Of a DNA stretch of 64,000 bases, positions 18,221 through 26,242 are shown one piece after another. Every line of letters begins with the position of its first letter. The stretch's first letter is position 1. Position numbers and translations under genes: made by a program. Source of the stretch: Pseudarthrobacter oxydans (GTDB lineage: Bacteria; Actinomycetota; Actinomycetes; Actinomycetales; Micrococcaceae); contig NZ_CP139438.1 in assembly GCF_034258515.1 (NCBI RefSeq), forward strand, positions 1,426,001-1,490,000, read 5' to 3'. The notes under the pieces were generated by a model. It was given only the letters and a program-made list of their open reading frames with translations, did no database searches and was not told the origin of the DNA.

Positions 18221-19039
18221 TCAGAGCCGGGCGATGATTTCGGCGAGCAGCTTGGAAATCCGCGGCCCCGCCGCCTGTCCGGACTCGATGACTTCCTGGT
18301 GGCTCAAGGGCCGGGGGCTGATGCCGGCGGCAAGGTTGGTGACCAGCGAGATGCCGAAGACTTCCATCCCTGCGTGCCGCCCGGCGATGGCCTCCAGCGC
18401 CGTGGACATGCCCACCAGGTCCGCGCCGATGCGCTTGGCGTACTGCACCTCGGCCGGCGTCTCGTAGTGCGGGCCGGGGAACTGCGCATACACGCCCTCC
18501 TCCAGGGAGGCGTCAACCTCCCTGGCCAGGCCGCGGATCCGCGCCGAGTAAAGGTCCGTGAGGTCCACGAAGGTGGCGCCCTCCAGCGGAGAGGCGGCGG
18601 TGAGGTTGATGTGGTCGCTGATCAGCACGGGAGTTCCCGGGGTCCACTGTTCCTGCAGGCCGCCGCAGCCGTTGGTGAGCACCAGGGTTTTGCAGCCCGC
18701 CGCCGCGGCCGCGCGGATGCCGTGCACCACCGCGCGCACGCCCTTGCCCTCGTAGTAGTGCGTCCTTGCGCCCAGGACCAGGGCCCTCTTGCCGCCCTTG
18801 GTCAGCACCGAGCGGATGGTGCCCACGTGGCCCTCCACGGCAGGAGCATGGAAGCCTGGAACTTCTTCCGCGGACAGGGTCGCGGTGGTCTCGCCGATCA
18901 GGTCGGCCGCCTCAGCCCAACCGGAGCCGAGCACGAGGGCGACGTCGTGGCTGTCCACGCCTGTTTCCTCGGCGATGTAGTCGGCGGCGGCATGTGCGGC
19001 CGCGAAGGGATCGGTGTTCAGGAAGTCAGTTGTACTCAC
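18221..19039 (-). CDS. punA: Purine-nucleoside phosphorylase (trimeric type)
   Basis: 272 residues, the size of trimeric PNPs specific for inosine/guanosine. Motifs seen: LVLGSGWAEA, GARTHYYEGKG, LTNGCGGLQE, AQFPGPHYETPAE and VGMSTALEAIA. It releases purine base and (deoxy)ribose-1-phosphate. Translation starts at GTG 19039; the -10 box TAGCTT lies 6 nt upstream, suggesting a leaderless mRNA. It is divergent from the quinone dehydrogenase gene. The mutase downstream on the same strand could act on the pentose phosphate, but that is speculation. Confidence 0.93.
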   Translation of the reverse strand: MSTTDFLNTDPFAAAHAAADYIAEETGVDSHDVALVLGSGWAEAADLIGETTATLSAEEVPGFHAPAVEGHVGTIRSVLTKGGKRALVLGARTHYYEGKGVRAVVHGIRAAAAAGCKTLVLTNGCGGLQEQWTPGTPVLISDHINLTAASPLEGATFVDLTDLYSARIRGLAREVDASLEEGVYAQFPGPHYETPAEVQYAKRIGADLVGMSTALEAIAGRHAGMEVFGISLVTNLAAGISPRPLSHQEVIESGQAAGPRISKLLAEIIARL

Positions 19040-19045
19040 TGGTAC

Positions 19046-19051
19046 AAGCTA
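19046..19051 (-). promoter_or_regulatory. -10 box of a leaderless promoter (punA)
   Basis: TAGCTT on the minus strand is separated from the GTG start by 6 nt (GTACCA). There is no ribosome-binding site. Confidence 0.6.
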
Positions 19052-19169
19052 TCCTGCCGCCTGCGCTGGCGCCCACCCCGGCCGCCCGCCCTGCCGTCCG
19101 CCTTCCTGCCAGGTCCTGAGAGACCGTTTTCTTTGGCGGTGCGGGGGAGTTGCAGGAGAATGGTGGATT

Positions 19170-20585
19170 GTGACTACGCATCCAGATTTCAGCTCGCCCC
19201 GGATCGCAATCCTGGGAGGTGGTCCCGGCGGGTACGAAGCCGCCATGGTGGCCGCCTCGCTCGGGGCGCAGGTCACCATCATCGAGCGGGCCGGGCTGGG
19301 CGGATCAGCGGTGCTGACCGACGTCGTCCCGTCCAAGACCCTGATCGCCACCGCGGACCTCATGACGCGCGTCGGCGAGGCGGGCGAGCTGGGAGTGAAA
19401 TTCGACGTCGACGGCGGCGACTTTGTCCCGGTAATGCGCGCCGACCTCAAGCACATCAACGACCGGCTGCTGAACCTCGCGCGCAGCCAGTCCAAGGACA
19501 TCCATGACGGCCTGGAGCACCAGGGAGTGCGGATCCTTGCCGGATCCGGCCGCCTGCTGGACGACCACACCATCGAGGTCCTCACGGCGGAGGGCACCGA
19601 AACAGTTGAAGCGGACACCATCCTGCTCGCCGTGGGTGCCCACCCGCGCGAGCTTGCCACGGCCAGGCCGGATGGCGAGCGGATCCTCAACTGGACGCAG
19701 ATCTACGACCTCGATGAACTGCCTGAGGAACTGATCGTGGTGGGTTCCGGTGTCACGGGCGCAGAATTCGCCTCCGCGTACAACGGCCTGGGGTCCAAGG
19801 TGACGCTGATTTCGAGCCGTGACCGCGTGCTTCCCGGGTCCGACGTGGATGCTGCAGTGGTGCTGGAGGAAGTGTTCGAGCGCCGCGGCGTCCGCGTCCT
19901 GTCCCGTTCCCGCGCCGAGAGCGTGGAACGGACGGACGACGGCGTGCTGGTCACCCTCAGCGACGGGTCCAAGGTCACCGGCAGCCATTGCCTGCTGTGC
20001 CTGGGCTCCATCCCCAACACGGCCGGAATCGGCCTCGAGGAGGCCGGAGTGGCGCTCAGCGAGAGCGGCCATATTAAAGTCGACGGCGTTTCACGCACCT
20101 CCGCGCCCAACATCTACGCCGCAGGCGACTGCACCGGCGTGCTCCCGCTGGCCTCCGTCGCGGCAATGCAGGGGCGCATTGCAGTGGCCCACTTCATGGG
20201 CGACACCGTTACGCCGCTCAAGCTGCACCAGGTGGCGTCCAACATCTTCACCTCGCCGGAAATTGCCAATGTTGGGGTTTCCGAGGCCGAGATCGATTCC
20301 GGCAAGTACCAGGGCGACGTCATCAAGCTCTCGCTGCGCAGCAACGCCCGCGCCAAGATGCGCAACCACCGGGACGGCTTCGTGAAGATCTTCGCCCGCA
20401 AGGGCTCAGGCACCGTCATTGGCGGGGTGGTGGTGGGACCGAACGCATCCGAATTGATCTTCCCTATCTCCATCGCGGTGAAGCAGAAGCTGCACGTTGA
20501 CGACGTCGCCAGCACCTTTACCGTCTACCCATCCCTGAGCGGATCGATCTCGGAAGCGGCGCGGCGCCTGCACGTGCATCTGTAG
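19170..20585 (+). CDS. NAD(P)H-quinone dehydrogenase (LpdA/Rv3303c type)
   Basis: 471 residues from GTG 19170. Flavoprotein of the disulfide-reductase superfamily with FAD motif AILGGGPGGYEAAMVA near residue 12 and NAD motif VVGSGVTGAEFASAYNGLG in the middle. The redox disulfide of true lipoamide dehydrogenases is replaced (GGSAVLTDVVPSK has no cysteine), as in the mycobacterial quinone reductase LpdA. Purine-rich AGGAG is 11 nt and GGTGG about 3 nt before the GTG, so the exact start is moderately certain. The frame is open upstream to 19014, but that would overlap punA. Confidence 0.88.
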   Translation: MTTHPDFSSPRIAILGGGPGGYEAAMVAASLGAQVTIIERAGLGGSAVLTDVVPSKTLIATADLMTRVGEAGELGVKFDVDGGDFVPVMRADLKHINDRLLNLARSQSKDIHDGLEHQGVRILAGSGRLLDDHTIEVLTAEGTETVEADTILLAVGAHPRELATARPDGERILNWTQIYDLDELPEELIVVGSGVTGAEFASAYNGLGSKVTLISSRDRVLPGSDVDAAVVLEEVFERRGVRVLSRSRAESVERTDDGVLVTLSDGSKVTGSHCLLCLGSIPNTAGIGLEEAGVALSESGHIKVDGVSRTSAPNIYAAGDCTGVLPLASVAAMQGRIAVAHFMGDTVTPLKLHQVASNIFTSPEIANVGVSEAEIDSGKYQGDVIKLSLRSNARAKMRNHRDGFVKIFARKGSGTVIGGVVVGPNASELIFPISIAVKQKLHVDDVASTFTVYPSLSGSISEAARRLHVHL

Positions 20586-20632
20586 TCCATAGGTAAGGGC
20601 CCAAAGTCCCCTGCCGGGTTGCGCCCCATTGC

Positions 20633-20638
20633 TACACT
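20633..20638 (+). promoter_or_regulatory. -10 box of a leaderless promoter (lipid locus)
   Basis: TACACT ends 6 nt before the ATG at 20645; no ribosome-binding site lies in between. It starts the Lgt-like/radical SAM operon independently of the dehydrogenase gene 59 bp upstream. Confidence 0.6.
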
Positions 20639-20644
20639 CTGCTC

Positions 20645-21403
20645 ATGGTTGGGCTTCCCTTCACGGGAAACGGGCTGGTGCATGCCGGCTTCGTCGGGCT
20701 GGGAATCCTCGCAGCCCTGCTGTTCTACGCCTATGAAAAGCGCCGCCGCGGCCTGTCCGATCCACGGCTGTGGCCCATTGCCGGTTTCGCAGTAGCCTTC
20801 GGGGCCGTTGGTTCCAGGGTGCTCACCTGGGATATTTCCCGTCAGGTTTCCCTTGCAGACTGGTGGGGCAACGGCGACCGCAGTATCCTGGCTGGCCTTG
20901 TGGGCGCTTGGCTTGGTGTCCTCCTCGGCAAACGGCTGACCGGGTACCGGGAGAAGACCGGTGACTTGCTGGCCCCCGCGGTGGCCGTGGCGCTGGTCAT
21001 CGGCCGCGTCGGCTGCCTCCTGACCGAACTGCCCGGCACCCCGACCGGGGGAGCCTGGGGGATAGCCCTCACCCCGGCGCAGGCTGCGGTGCTCGGCGGG
21101 CCGGCCGAAGTGGGACTTCATCCATCCTTTGCCTATGAGATTGCCTTCCATCTTGTGGCGTTTGCGGCAATGTGGCGTTATCGGGACAGCTTGCCCCGCC
21201 CTGGCGACCTCTTCATCTGCTACGTGACTTCCTACGCCCTGTTCCGGTTCGGGGTCGAATTCGTGCGCGGCAACGAGGTGCTTTGGCTGGGGATGAGCCG
21301 TCCCCAATGGTTCCTCCTGGTGATTCTCCCCCTGCTGTCCTGGCGGATGCTGCGGGTATTCGGGAAACCACTCCGCCCGAAGTTGGAAGGAAAAATGGCA
21401 TGA
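20645..21403 (+). CDS. Lgt-like prolipoprotein diacylglyceryl transferase homologue
   Basis: 252 residues with about seven membrane segments. It keeps the Lgt core: GRVGCLLTELPGTPTGGAWG corresponds to the Lgt signature region, LHPSFAYE to the HPSQLYE element and YALFRFGVEFVRG to the catalytic R...E segment. Lgt moves diacylglycerol from phosphatidylglycerol to lipoprotein cysteines. The sequence around the signature is atypical (CLLTE in place of NFING), and the neighbour is a lipid-type radical SAM enzyme, so it may act on another acceptor. Housekeeping lgt would be expected elsewhere. The stop overlaps the next start (ATGA). Confidence 0.8.
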   Translation: MVGLPFTGNGLVHAGFVGLGILAALLFYAYEKRRRGLSDPRLWPIAGFAVAFGAVGSRVLTWDISRQVSLADWWGNGDRSILAGLVGAWLGVLLGKRLTGYREKTGDLLAPAVAVALVIGRVGCLLTELPGTPTGGAWGIALTPAQAAVLGGPAEVGLHPSFAYEIAFHLVAFAAMWRYRDSLPRPGDLFICYVTSYALFRFGVEFVRGNEVLWLGMSRPQWFLLVILPLLSWRMLRVFGKPLRPKLEGKMA

Positions 21404-21756
21404 GCGAGGACAACCCCGACGTTCCGCGGAACCCGCCCCCACCGCCCGGGCGTGAGGAGCCGCCCGCCGAACCAAGGCGCGGTTCCATGGGGCTCGGAAT
21501 CCTGGTGGGGGCTGCTGCCCTTTATGCCCTCTATTTCGGGACAACGAGTGGCATTGCTCCGGATGAAGGGTATAAGACCTTCCTCGCGGGGCCCGCCGCA
21601 TTAATACCAGTGGCAGCCTACCTGGGGCTGGCAGTTGTGCTTGCAGTCCAGCCCCGCACGTCCCGGCTGGGTGCGGGGCTGCTTATTGGCCTGGGGATCT
21701 TCACCCTGCTCGGCGGCGGGATCTGCGTTGGAGCCCTCGCGCGGATGCGAGCCTGA
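21400..21756 (+). CDS. Small membrane protein of the lipid locus
   Basis: 118 residues. A proline- and glutamate-rich N-terminal tail (about 28 residues) is followed by three hydrophobic segments (about 31-48, 60-80, 88-112). I do not recognise a family. The start ATG overlaps the stop of the Lgt-like gene by 4 nt with AAGG 9 nt upstream, and one nt separates its stop from the radical SAM gene, so it is tightly coupled to both. It may be a membrane partner or scaffold; this is inferred only from context. Confidence 0.7.
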   Translation: MSEDNPDVPRNPPPPPGREEPPAEPRRGSMGLGILVGAAALYALYFGTTSGIAPDEGYKTFLAGPAALIPVAAYLGLAVVLAVQPRTSRLGAGLLIGLGIFTLLGGGICVGALARMRA

Positions 21757-21757
21757 G

Positions 21758-23362
21758 ATGAACCCGTCCTCTGCGTCCCCGGCACGGACCCTGCCCGGCC
21801 CCGGCCAACCGCTGCGCGGCGACCGGATCCACCGGTACGTCACAGCATTCTGTCCCTATTGCCACGAAACGAATCGACCGCTCGCACAGGTGCGGCGGCT
21901 CTCCGGCGCGCTGCTGATCCGGGATGACCGGGTGTGGCTGGAACGCGGCTGCCCGGACCACGGGCTGGTCAGCACCTTGTACGACGAGTCTCCGGAAATC
22001 CTGCGCTACCTGGAGAAGTGGCAGGCGCCGACCAAGCAGCACATCCCTGACCAGGCCGGTAATTACCGCCAGATACCCGAGGCGTATGCCTACGGGCTTC
22101 CGGCAATGCAGACGCAGCACACCTGCATCCTCCTGCAGGACATCATCGAGCACTGCAATTTGCGCTGCCCCACCTGCTTCACAGCATCGGGCCCGCAGCT
22201 ACAGGGCGTCGCGCCCCTGGACCAGGTGCTGGCGAACGTTGACACCCGGCTTTCCCGTGAGAATGGGCGCCTGGATGTGCTGATGCTGTCCGGCGGGGAA
22301 CCGACGCTCTACCCGCAGCTAGCCGAACTGCTGGCGGAGCTGGTTGCGCGGCCGATTGTCCGGATCATGGTGAACAGCAACGGCATGCTGCTCGCCACCG
22401 ACGATGAGTTGCTCTCGCTGCTGGCCAGGCACCGGGACCGTGTGGAGGTCTACCTCCAGTACGACGGGCCGTCGAAGGAGGCCTCGGTCCACCACCGCGG
22501 CGGTGACCTGACGCGCTTCAAGGACGCAGCGATCTCACGCCTCTCCGAGGCGGGCGTCTTCACCACGCTGACCATGACGGTAACCCTCGGCGTCAACGAC
22601 GGCGAGGTCGGCGCCGTCGTCATGCGCGCCTTGGAGACCCCGTTTGTCGGTGGAGTCGCATTGCAACCGGTGTTTGGTTCAGGACGCGGGCACGGCATCG
22701 ACCCCATGGACCGGCTCACGCATACGGGCGTACTCCAAAGGCTCGCGGAGCAAACCAACGGCGTAGTTTCCTGGCACGACCTGACAGCCCTGCCGTGCTC
22801 GCATCCGCACTGCGCGTCCGTCGGGTACATGCTGAAGGACGATTCCGGAACGTGGCGATCGCTCGCTGCCCTGATCGGGCATGACCAACTGCTGGCATGG
22901 CTCGAGCTGCATCCTGACAGCATTGCCAACCGTATCGCCGACAGCGCAGTCCCGCTTGAACTGCGCAGCCTCATGAAGTCTTCGCTTCTCGACCTGCTCA
23001 GCGAGCAGTCTTCCCTTTCCCATCCGCGGACAGCCGATCTTTGGAAAAACATCTGCACCCAGTGCGACCTTGGCATCGGTACTCTCACCACGCTTGCCGC
23101 CGGCAAGCTTCCGGGCCAGCAACAGCGGCTGCGCCGGCTCCTCGCAGAGCGGGTCACCAGGATCATGGTGAAACCGTTCATGGATATGTCCACCATGATC
23201 GAGGAACGGCTCACCCAGTGCTGCGTGCACGTGGGAACCAAGAGCGACACCGGTGACCACCAGTGCGCTCCTTTCTGCGCAGTCCAGGCATGGCCAGCCC
23301 TGGCGGTGCAGCGGATGAGCACGGCCACTGGCCAACAGCTTCTCCCGGTCCGCCAGGTTTAA
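21758..23362 (+). CDS. Radical SAM protein of the tetraether/membrane-spanning-lipid synthase (Tes/MJ0619-like) type
   Basis: 534 residues. An N-terminal rubredoxin-like metal site is seen (FCPYC near residue 32 and GCPDHG about 30 residues later), then the radical SAM triad CNLRCPTC at residues 133-140, a SGGEPT motif near 178, and C-terminal cysteines (CTQCDLGIG, QCCVHVG, CAPFC) able to hold more clusters. This layout fits the MJ0619/Tes family, which joins lipid tails by C-C bonds in archaea; related bacterial enzymes are linked to membrane-spanning lipids. Substrate here is unknown. ATG 21758 is used; the ribosome-binding site is poor, so coupling from the previous gene is likely. Confidence 0.72.
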   Translation: MNPSSASPARTLPGPGQPLRGDRIHRYVTAFCPYCHETNRPLAQVRRLSGALLIRDDRVWLERGCPDHGLVSTLYDESPEILRYLEKWQAPTKQHIPDQAGNYRQIPEAYAYGLPAMQTQHTCILLQDIIEHCNLRCPTCFTASGPQLQGVAPLDQVLANVDTRLSRENGRLDVLMLSGGEPTLYPQLAELLAELVARPIVRIMVNSNGMLLATDDELLSLLARHRDRVEVYLQYDGPSKEASVHHRGGDLTRFKDAAISRLSEAGVFTTLTMTVTLGVNDGEVGAVVMRALETPFVGGVALQPVFGSGRGHGIDPMDRLTHTGVLQRLAEQTNGVVSWHDLTALPCSHPHCASVGYMLKDDSGTWRSLAALIGHDQLLAWLELHPDSIANRIADSAVPLELRSLMKSSLLDLLSEQSSLSHPRTADLWKNICTQCDLGIGTLTTLAAGKLPGQQQRLRRLLAERVTRIMVKPFMDMSTMIEERLTQCCVHVGTKSDTGDHQCAPFCAVQAWPALAVQRMSTATGQQLLPVRQV

Positions 23363-23368
23363 GGAGGA

Positions 23369-23743
23369 ATGATGAGCTCTGCCTCGGATGCCGGGCGCAT
23401 TGCAGCGGGGGCACTGCCGTCGGAGCTTGTGGCGTCCGGGAGGGCCCCGCACCCGTCCCGCAGCGGCGCAGGCCATGACAACCAGCCCACGGCACCGTAC
23501 GATCCGCTGCGCCTGTGCATTTTCGCCACTATCGCCCTGCTCGGCTGGGTGGCCGGCCCCGCAGCGCTGACGGTGTTCGCAACCATCGGGTTCGCCGGCT
23601 ACTGGAAAGCCCGGCGCAATGGCCTCAAGAAGTCAAACTGCTATCTTCAGGACACCAGGCTGGTACTGACGTATCTGGGAGCCCTGCTCGGGGCCGGGCT
23701 CTGGGGAATTTATGCCCTGGTGGCCGGTTTCCTTGGCCCTTGA
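23369..23743 (+). CDS. Membrane protein following the radical SAM enzyme
   Basis: 124 residues. A ~40-residue hydrophilic N-terminus precedes hydrophobic segments at roughly 46-75 and 98-120, with a basic loop GYWKARRNGLKKSNCY between them. No family recognised. A near-perfect AAGGAGG lies directly upstream of ATG 23369 (a second ATG follows at 23372 with better spacing). It starts 6 nt after the radical SAM stop and so belongs to the same operon. Confidence 0.7.
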   Translation: MMSSASDAGRIAAGALPSELVASGRAPHPSRSGAGHDNQPTAPYDPLRLCIFATIALLGWVAGPAALTVFATIGFAGYWKARRNGLKKSNCYLQDTRLVLTYLGALLGAGLWGIYALVAGFLGP

Positions 23744-23801
23744 CCATGCGCACATATTCGGCAGCAATGAATCAACCGGTATGAAAGGTTAGGTACCAGC
23801 A

Positions 23802-23987
23802 ATGACAACAGCACTTGTGAGGCCGCGCCGCGGCAAGATGATTGGCGGCGTCTGCGCAGCCCTGGCAGCCCGCTTTGGACTCCCGAAATTCCTGGTCCGG
23901 CTGGGCTTCGTGATCTTTGGGCTGGTGGGGGTAGGCGAACTCGCCTACATCGTGCTGTGGATCATCATTCCCAAGGAACCGGCGTAA
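23802..23987 (+). CDS. PspC-domain mini-protein
   Basis: 61 residues, essentially only a PspC domain: RPRRGKMIGGVCAALAARFG then a membrane helix ending VLWIIIPKE. PspC proteins sense or respond to membrane stress. It is 58 bp after the preceding gene, so it may be the last gene of the lipid locus or separately expressed. GC-rich inverted repeats follow, including the perfect palindrome at 24031-24044. Confidence 0.8.
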   Translation: MTTALVRPRRGKMIGGVCAALAARFGLPKFLVRLGFVIFGLVGVGELAYIVLWIIIPKEPA

Positions 23988-24030
23988 CCACACATGCTGG
24001 CCGGGGGCCGGGTCCCGGGCCGGAAGGCCT

Positions 24031-24044
24031 GCGGACCGGTCCGC
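24031..24044. repeat. Perfect 14-bp palindrome in a GC-rich gap
   Basis: GCGGACCGGTCCGC within a 112-bp gap holding further GC-rich inverted sequence (from 23996). It could be a weak terminator for the PspC gene or a protein site; there is no T-tract. Confidence 0.35.
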
Positions 24045-24099
24045 GCCGCTGGGACGTTGTGCCCTAGTCTTCCGCTGCGCCCTGCACGCACAGTTGAGC

Positions 24100-24645
24100 A
24101 TGGCTAAGATCTATATTCCCTACGGCAGCATTGAAGGGCAGACAGCCCACATAGCCGAGTACATCGCGGACGTCATCCGGGCCCACGGGCACCAGGCCGA
24201 AACGGTGGACCTCAAGCACAACACGGGCAGGCTTCCGGACGGGCAGGACGGCGTCATCGTGGCGGCATCGGTGCATATGGGCAAGCACGAGGGCTTTGTT
24301 GCCGACTTCGTCCGCGAAAACCGCACGGAACTAGACCAGGTGCCCTCCGCCCTGGTTTCGGTCAGCCTGGCCGCCCACGGGGACGAAGCCAACGCGGAAA
24401 GCCAGGTAAAGCAGTTCGAGGAGGAGACCGGCTGGCATCCCCGGCACGTGGCAATGTTCGGCGGTGCGCTCCTGTACACGCGGTACAACTTCCTGAAGCG
24501 CCAGCTGATGAAGAAGATCGTCAAGGACAAGGGCTCCCAGGACCTCGACACCTCCCGCGACTACATCTATACCGAATGGGACGGCGTAAAGCACTTCACG
24601 GAGGATTTCCTGGCCCGGCTGGCGCGTCCGGCAAACCCCTCCTAG
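24100..24645 (+). CDS. HemG-like flavodoxin-fold protein
   Basis: 181 residues. The flavodoxin FMN loop is visible at the N-terminus (IYIPYGSIEGQTAHIAEYIA), and the C-terminal half matches HemG-type protoporphyrinogen oxidases: TRYNFLKRQLMKKIVKDKG followed by DLDTSRDYIYTEWDGVKHF. HemG couples protoporphyrinogen oxidation to quinones, but similar actinobacterial proteins are of unproven role. ATG 24100 is chosen; TTG 24094 is possible. Neither has a clear ribosome-binding site. It converges with the nitrate operon, 34 bp between stops. Confidence 0.75.
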   Translation: MAKIYIPYGSIEGQTAHIAEYIADVIRAHGHQAETVDLKHNTGRLPDGQDGVIVAASVHMGKHEGFVADFVRENRTELDQVPSALVSVSLAAHGDEANAESQVKQFEEETGWHPRHVAMFGGALLYTRYNFLKRQLMKKIVKDKGSQDLDTSRDYIYTEWDGVKHFTEDFLARLARPANPS

Positions 24646-24679
24646 GGCGGCTGGAGAACCTCAACCACAAGGCCCAAAT

Positions 24680-26242
24680 TCAGGCGGCCGGAACCGCCTG
24701 GAAGTGTTTTTCGATGAGCCCCTTGATGTCCTCGTGGCAGCCGCCGCAGCCAGTGCCCGCACGGGTTGCCTTGGACACGTCTGCCACCGTGGAGCAGCCT
24801 TCCTCAACTGCGCCCTGGATGGCGGCTCCGCTGACGCCCGCGCACCGGCATACGGTGCCGGCGGGATCGGCGGGACCCGTGCCGGGCAGCTGGTCCGGGC
24901 CGTCAAGGCGCAGCAGCAGGGACCGGTCTGCCGGCAGTTCGGCGCTGCGTTCGAACAGCCCCACAAGCTCGGCGGCGGTGCGTGGCATGCCCACAGCCAC
25001 CAGCCCTTCAAGAACGCCGCCGCGGGTCGTCATCTTCACGTAGCGGCCGTGCTCCGGATCCGCCCACTGGGCAACCTGGAGGCGCGGGCGCCCGTCCACG
25101 GCACCGGCGGACAGTGCTTCCTCGTCCCACGGCTCGGCAGCGTTGTCCCCGGCCACGGCCATGTTCATGCCGCGTGCCTTCAGGACGATGACGCCGGCCT
25201 GCTCCGCAGGCAGTTCCGGCAGGACTTCGGCTTGCTCCGGCGTGCCTGCGGCCAGGAGGGCCAGGTATTCGGCCAGCCATTCGGCCTGGCGCCAGCCCGG
25301 CCCCACCAGGCCAGACGGTCCTTTGGCATTGCGGCAGGATGCGCAGCCAGGGTCCGGGCAGCGCACCTCCGCGCAGTCGCCGATGGCGAAGATGTGCGGC
25401 TCGTGGTGGGCGCGGAGCTTGTGGTCCACCAGGATTCCTGCGGACGTGGAAAGCCCGCAGCCCTCGGCCAGCTCCGTTCGGGGACGGACGCCGCAGGACA
25501 GCACCAGGAGGTCGCCGTCGATCGCTGACCCGTCATCAAGCAGCAAAGCGGAGAAACCGCCGTCGGGAGCGTTGTGCTCCACCCCGGTGGAGCGGGCATT
25601 GCCGGCCATCCGGACGCCGCAGCGGCGCAGGCTGGCAGCCAGGACGGCGCCGCCGCCGCGGTCGATGTTGCGTCCCAGGGGGTGGGGCCCGTTGTGGACC
25701 ACGGTGACGGTGGCGCCTTCTTCGGCCGCGGCCAGGGCCGTCTCCAGGCCCAGGACGCCGCCGCCCAGGACGACTACCCGCTTGCCGCCCTCCACTGCCT
25801 GGCGCAGCACGTCGGCGTCACGCAGGTCGCGCAGCGCGGTGACGCCGGCCGGAAGGACAGGGTGGGTGGGGTCCGGGTTGATGCCGGTGAGGTTGGGAAT
25901 GACCGGGCGTGAGCCGGTGGCAAAGACCAGGCGGTCGTAGTGGACTGCTGCGCCGTCGGAGAGGATGACCTGCTGCCGGGCCCGGTCCACTCTGCGGACG
26001 CGGAGGCCGAGGCGGACATCCACACCGTCGCCGGCCAGGGCGTCCGCGTCGGAGAGTGCCAGGGCATCGGCCGTGGTGCGTCCAACGCCGAGGTCGGCGA
26101 CGAGAACCCGGTTGTAGGCTGCTTCAGCTTCCTCGCCCACCACAATCAGGGTGGCCAGGCCGGTGCGGACCGCGGGCAGGAGTTCGTCCACCAGCCGGGC
26201 CGCCACCGGGCCGAATCCCACAATGACAATCTGCTCGCTCAT
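24680..26242 (-). CDS. Nitrate reductase electron-transfer flavoprotein (NasB-like)
   Basis: 520 residues. FAD/NAD(P) oxidoreductase with VIVGFGPVAARLVDELL at the N-terminus and VVVLGGGVLGLETALAAA in the middle, plus a C-terminal BFD-type [2Fe-2S] domain (VCRCAGVSGAAI and GTGCGGCHEDIKG). It should pass electrons from NAD(P)H to the catalytic nitrate reductase encoded just upstream. A further cysteine cluster (CPDPGCASC) precedes the linker. The start overlaps the nasC stop by 4 nt (ATGA), so the two are translationally coupled and probably made in equal amounts. Confidence 0.87.
   Translation of the reverse strand: MSEQIVIVGFGPVAARLVDELLPAVRTGLATLIVVGEEAEAAYNRVLVADLGVGRTTADALALSDADALAGDGVDVRLGLRVRRVDRARQQVILSDGAAVHYDRLVFATGSRPVIPNLTGINPDPTHPVLPAGVTALRDLRDADVLRQAVEGGKRVVVLGGGVLGLETALAAAEEGATVTVVHNGPHPLGRNIDRGGGAVLAASLRRCGVRMAGNARSTGVEHNAPDGGFSALLLDDGSAIDGDLLVLSCGVRPRTELAEGCGLSTSAGILVDHKLRAHHEPHIFAIGDCAEVRCPDPGCASCRNAKGPSGLVGPGWRQAEWLAEYLALLAAGTPEQAEVLPELPAEQAGVIVLKARGMNMAVAGDNAAEPWDEEALSAGAVDGRPRLQVAQWADPEHGRYVKMTTRGGVLEGLVAVGMPRTAAELVGLFERSAELPADRSLLLRLDGPDQLPGTGPADPAGTVCRCAGVSGAAIQGAVEEGCSTVADVSKATRAGTGCGGCHEDIKGLIEKHFQAVPAA

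Noticed and set aside
19170..20585. Annotation as dihydrolipoamide dehydrogenase
   Set aside because: The CxxxxC redox disulfide is missing near residue 45, so a quinone reductase of the LpdA/Rv3303c type is more likely.
20645..21403. Annotation as the housekeeping Lgt
   Set aside because: The signature region is altered, and it lies in a tight operon with a radical SAM enzyme; the core Lgt residues do remain, so lipoprotein activity is not excluded.
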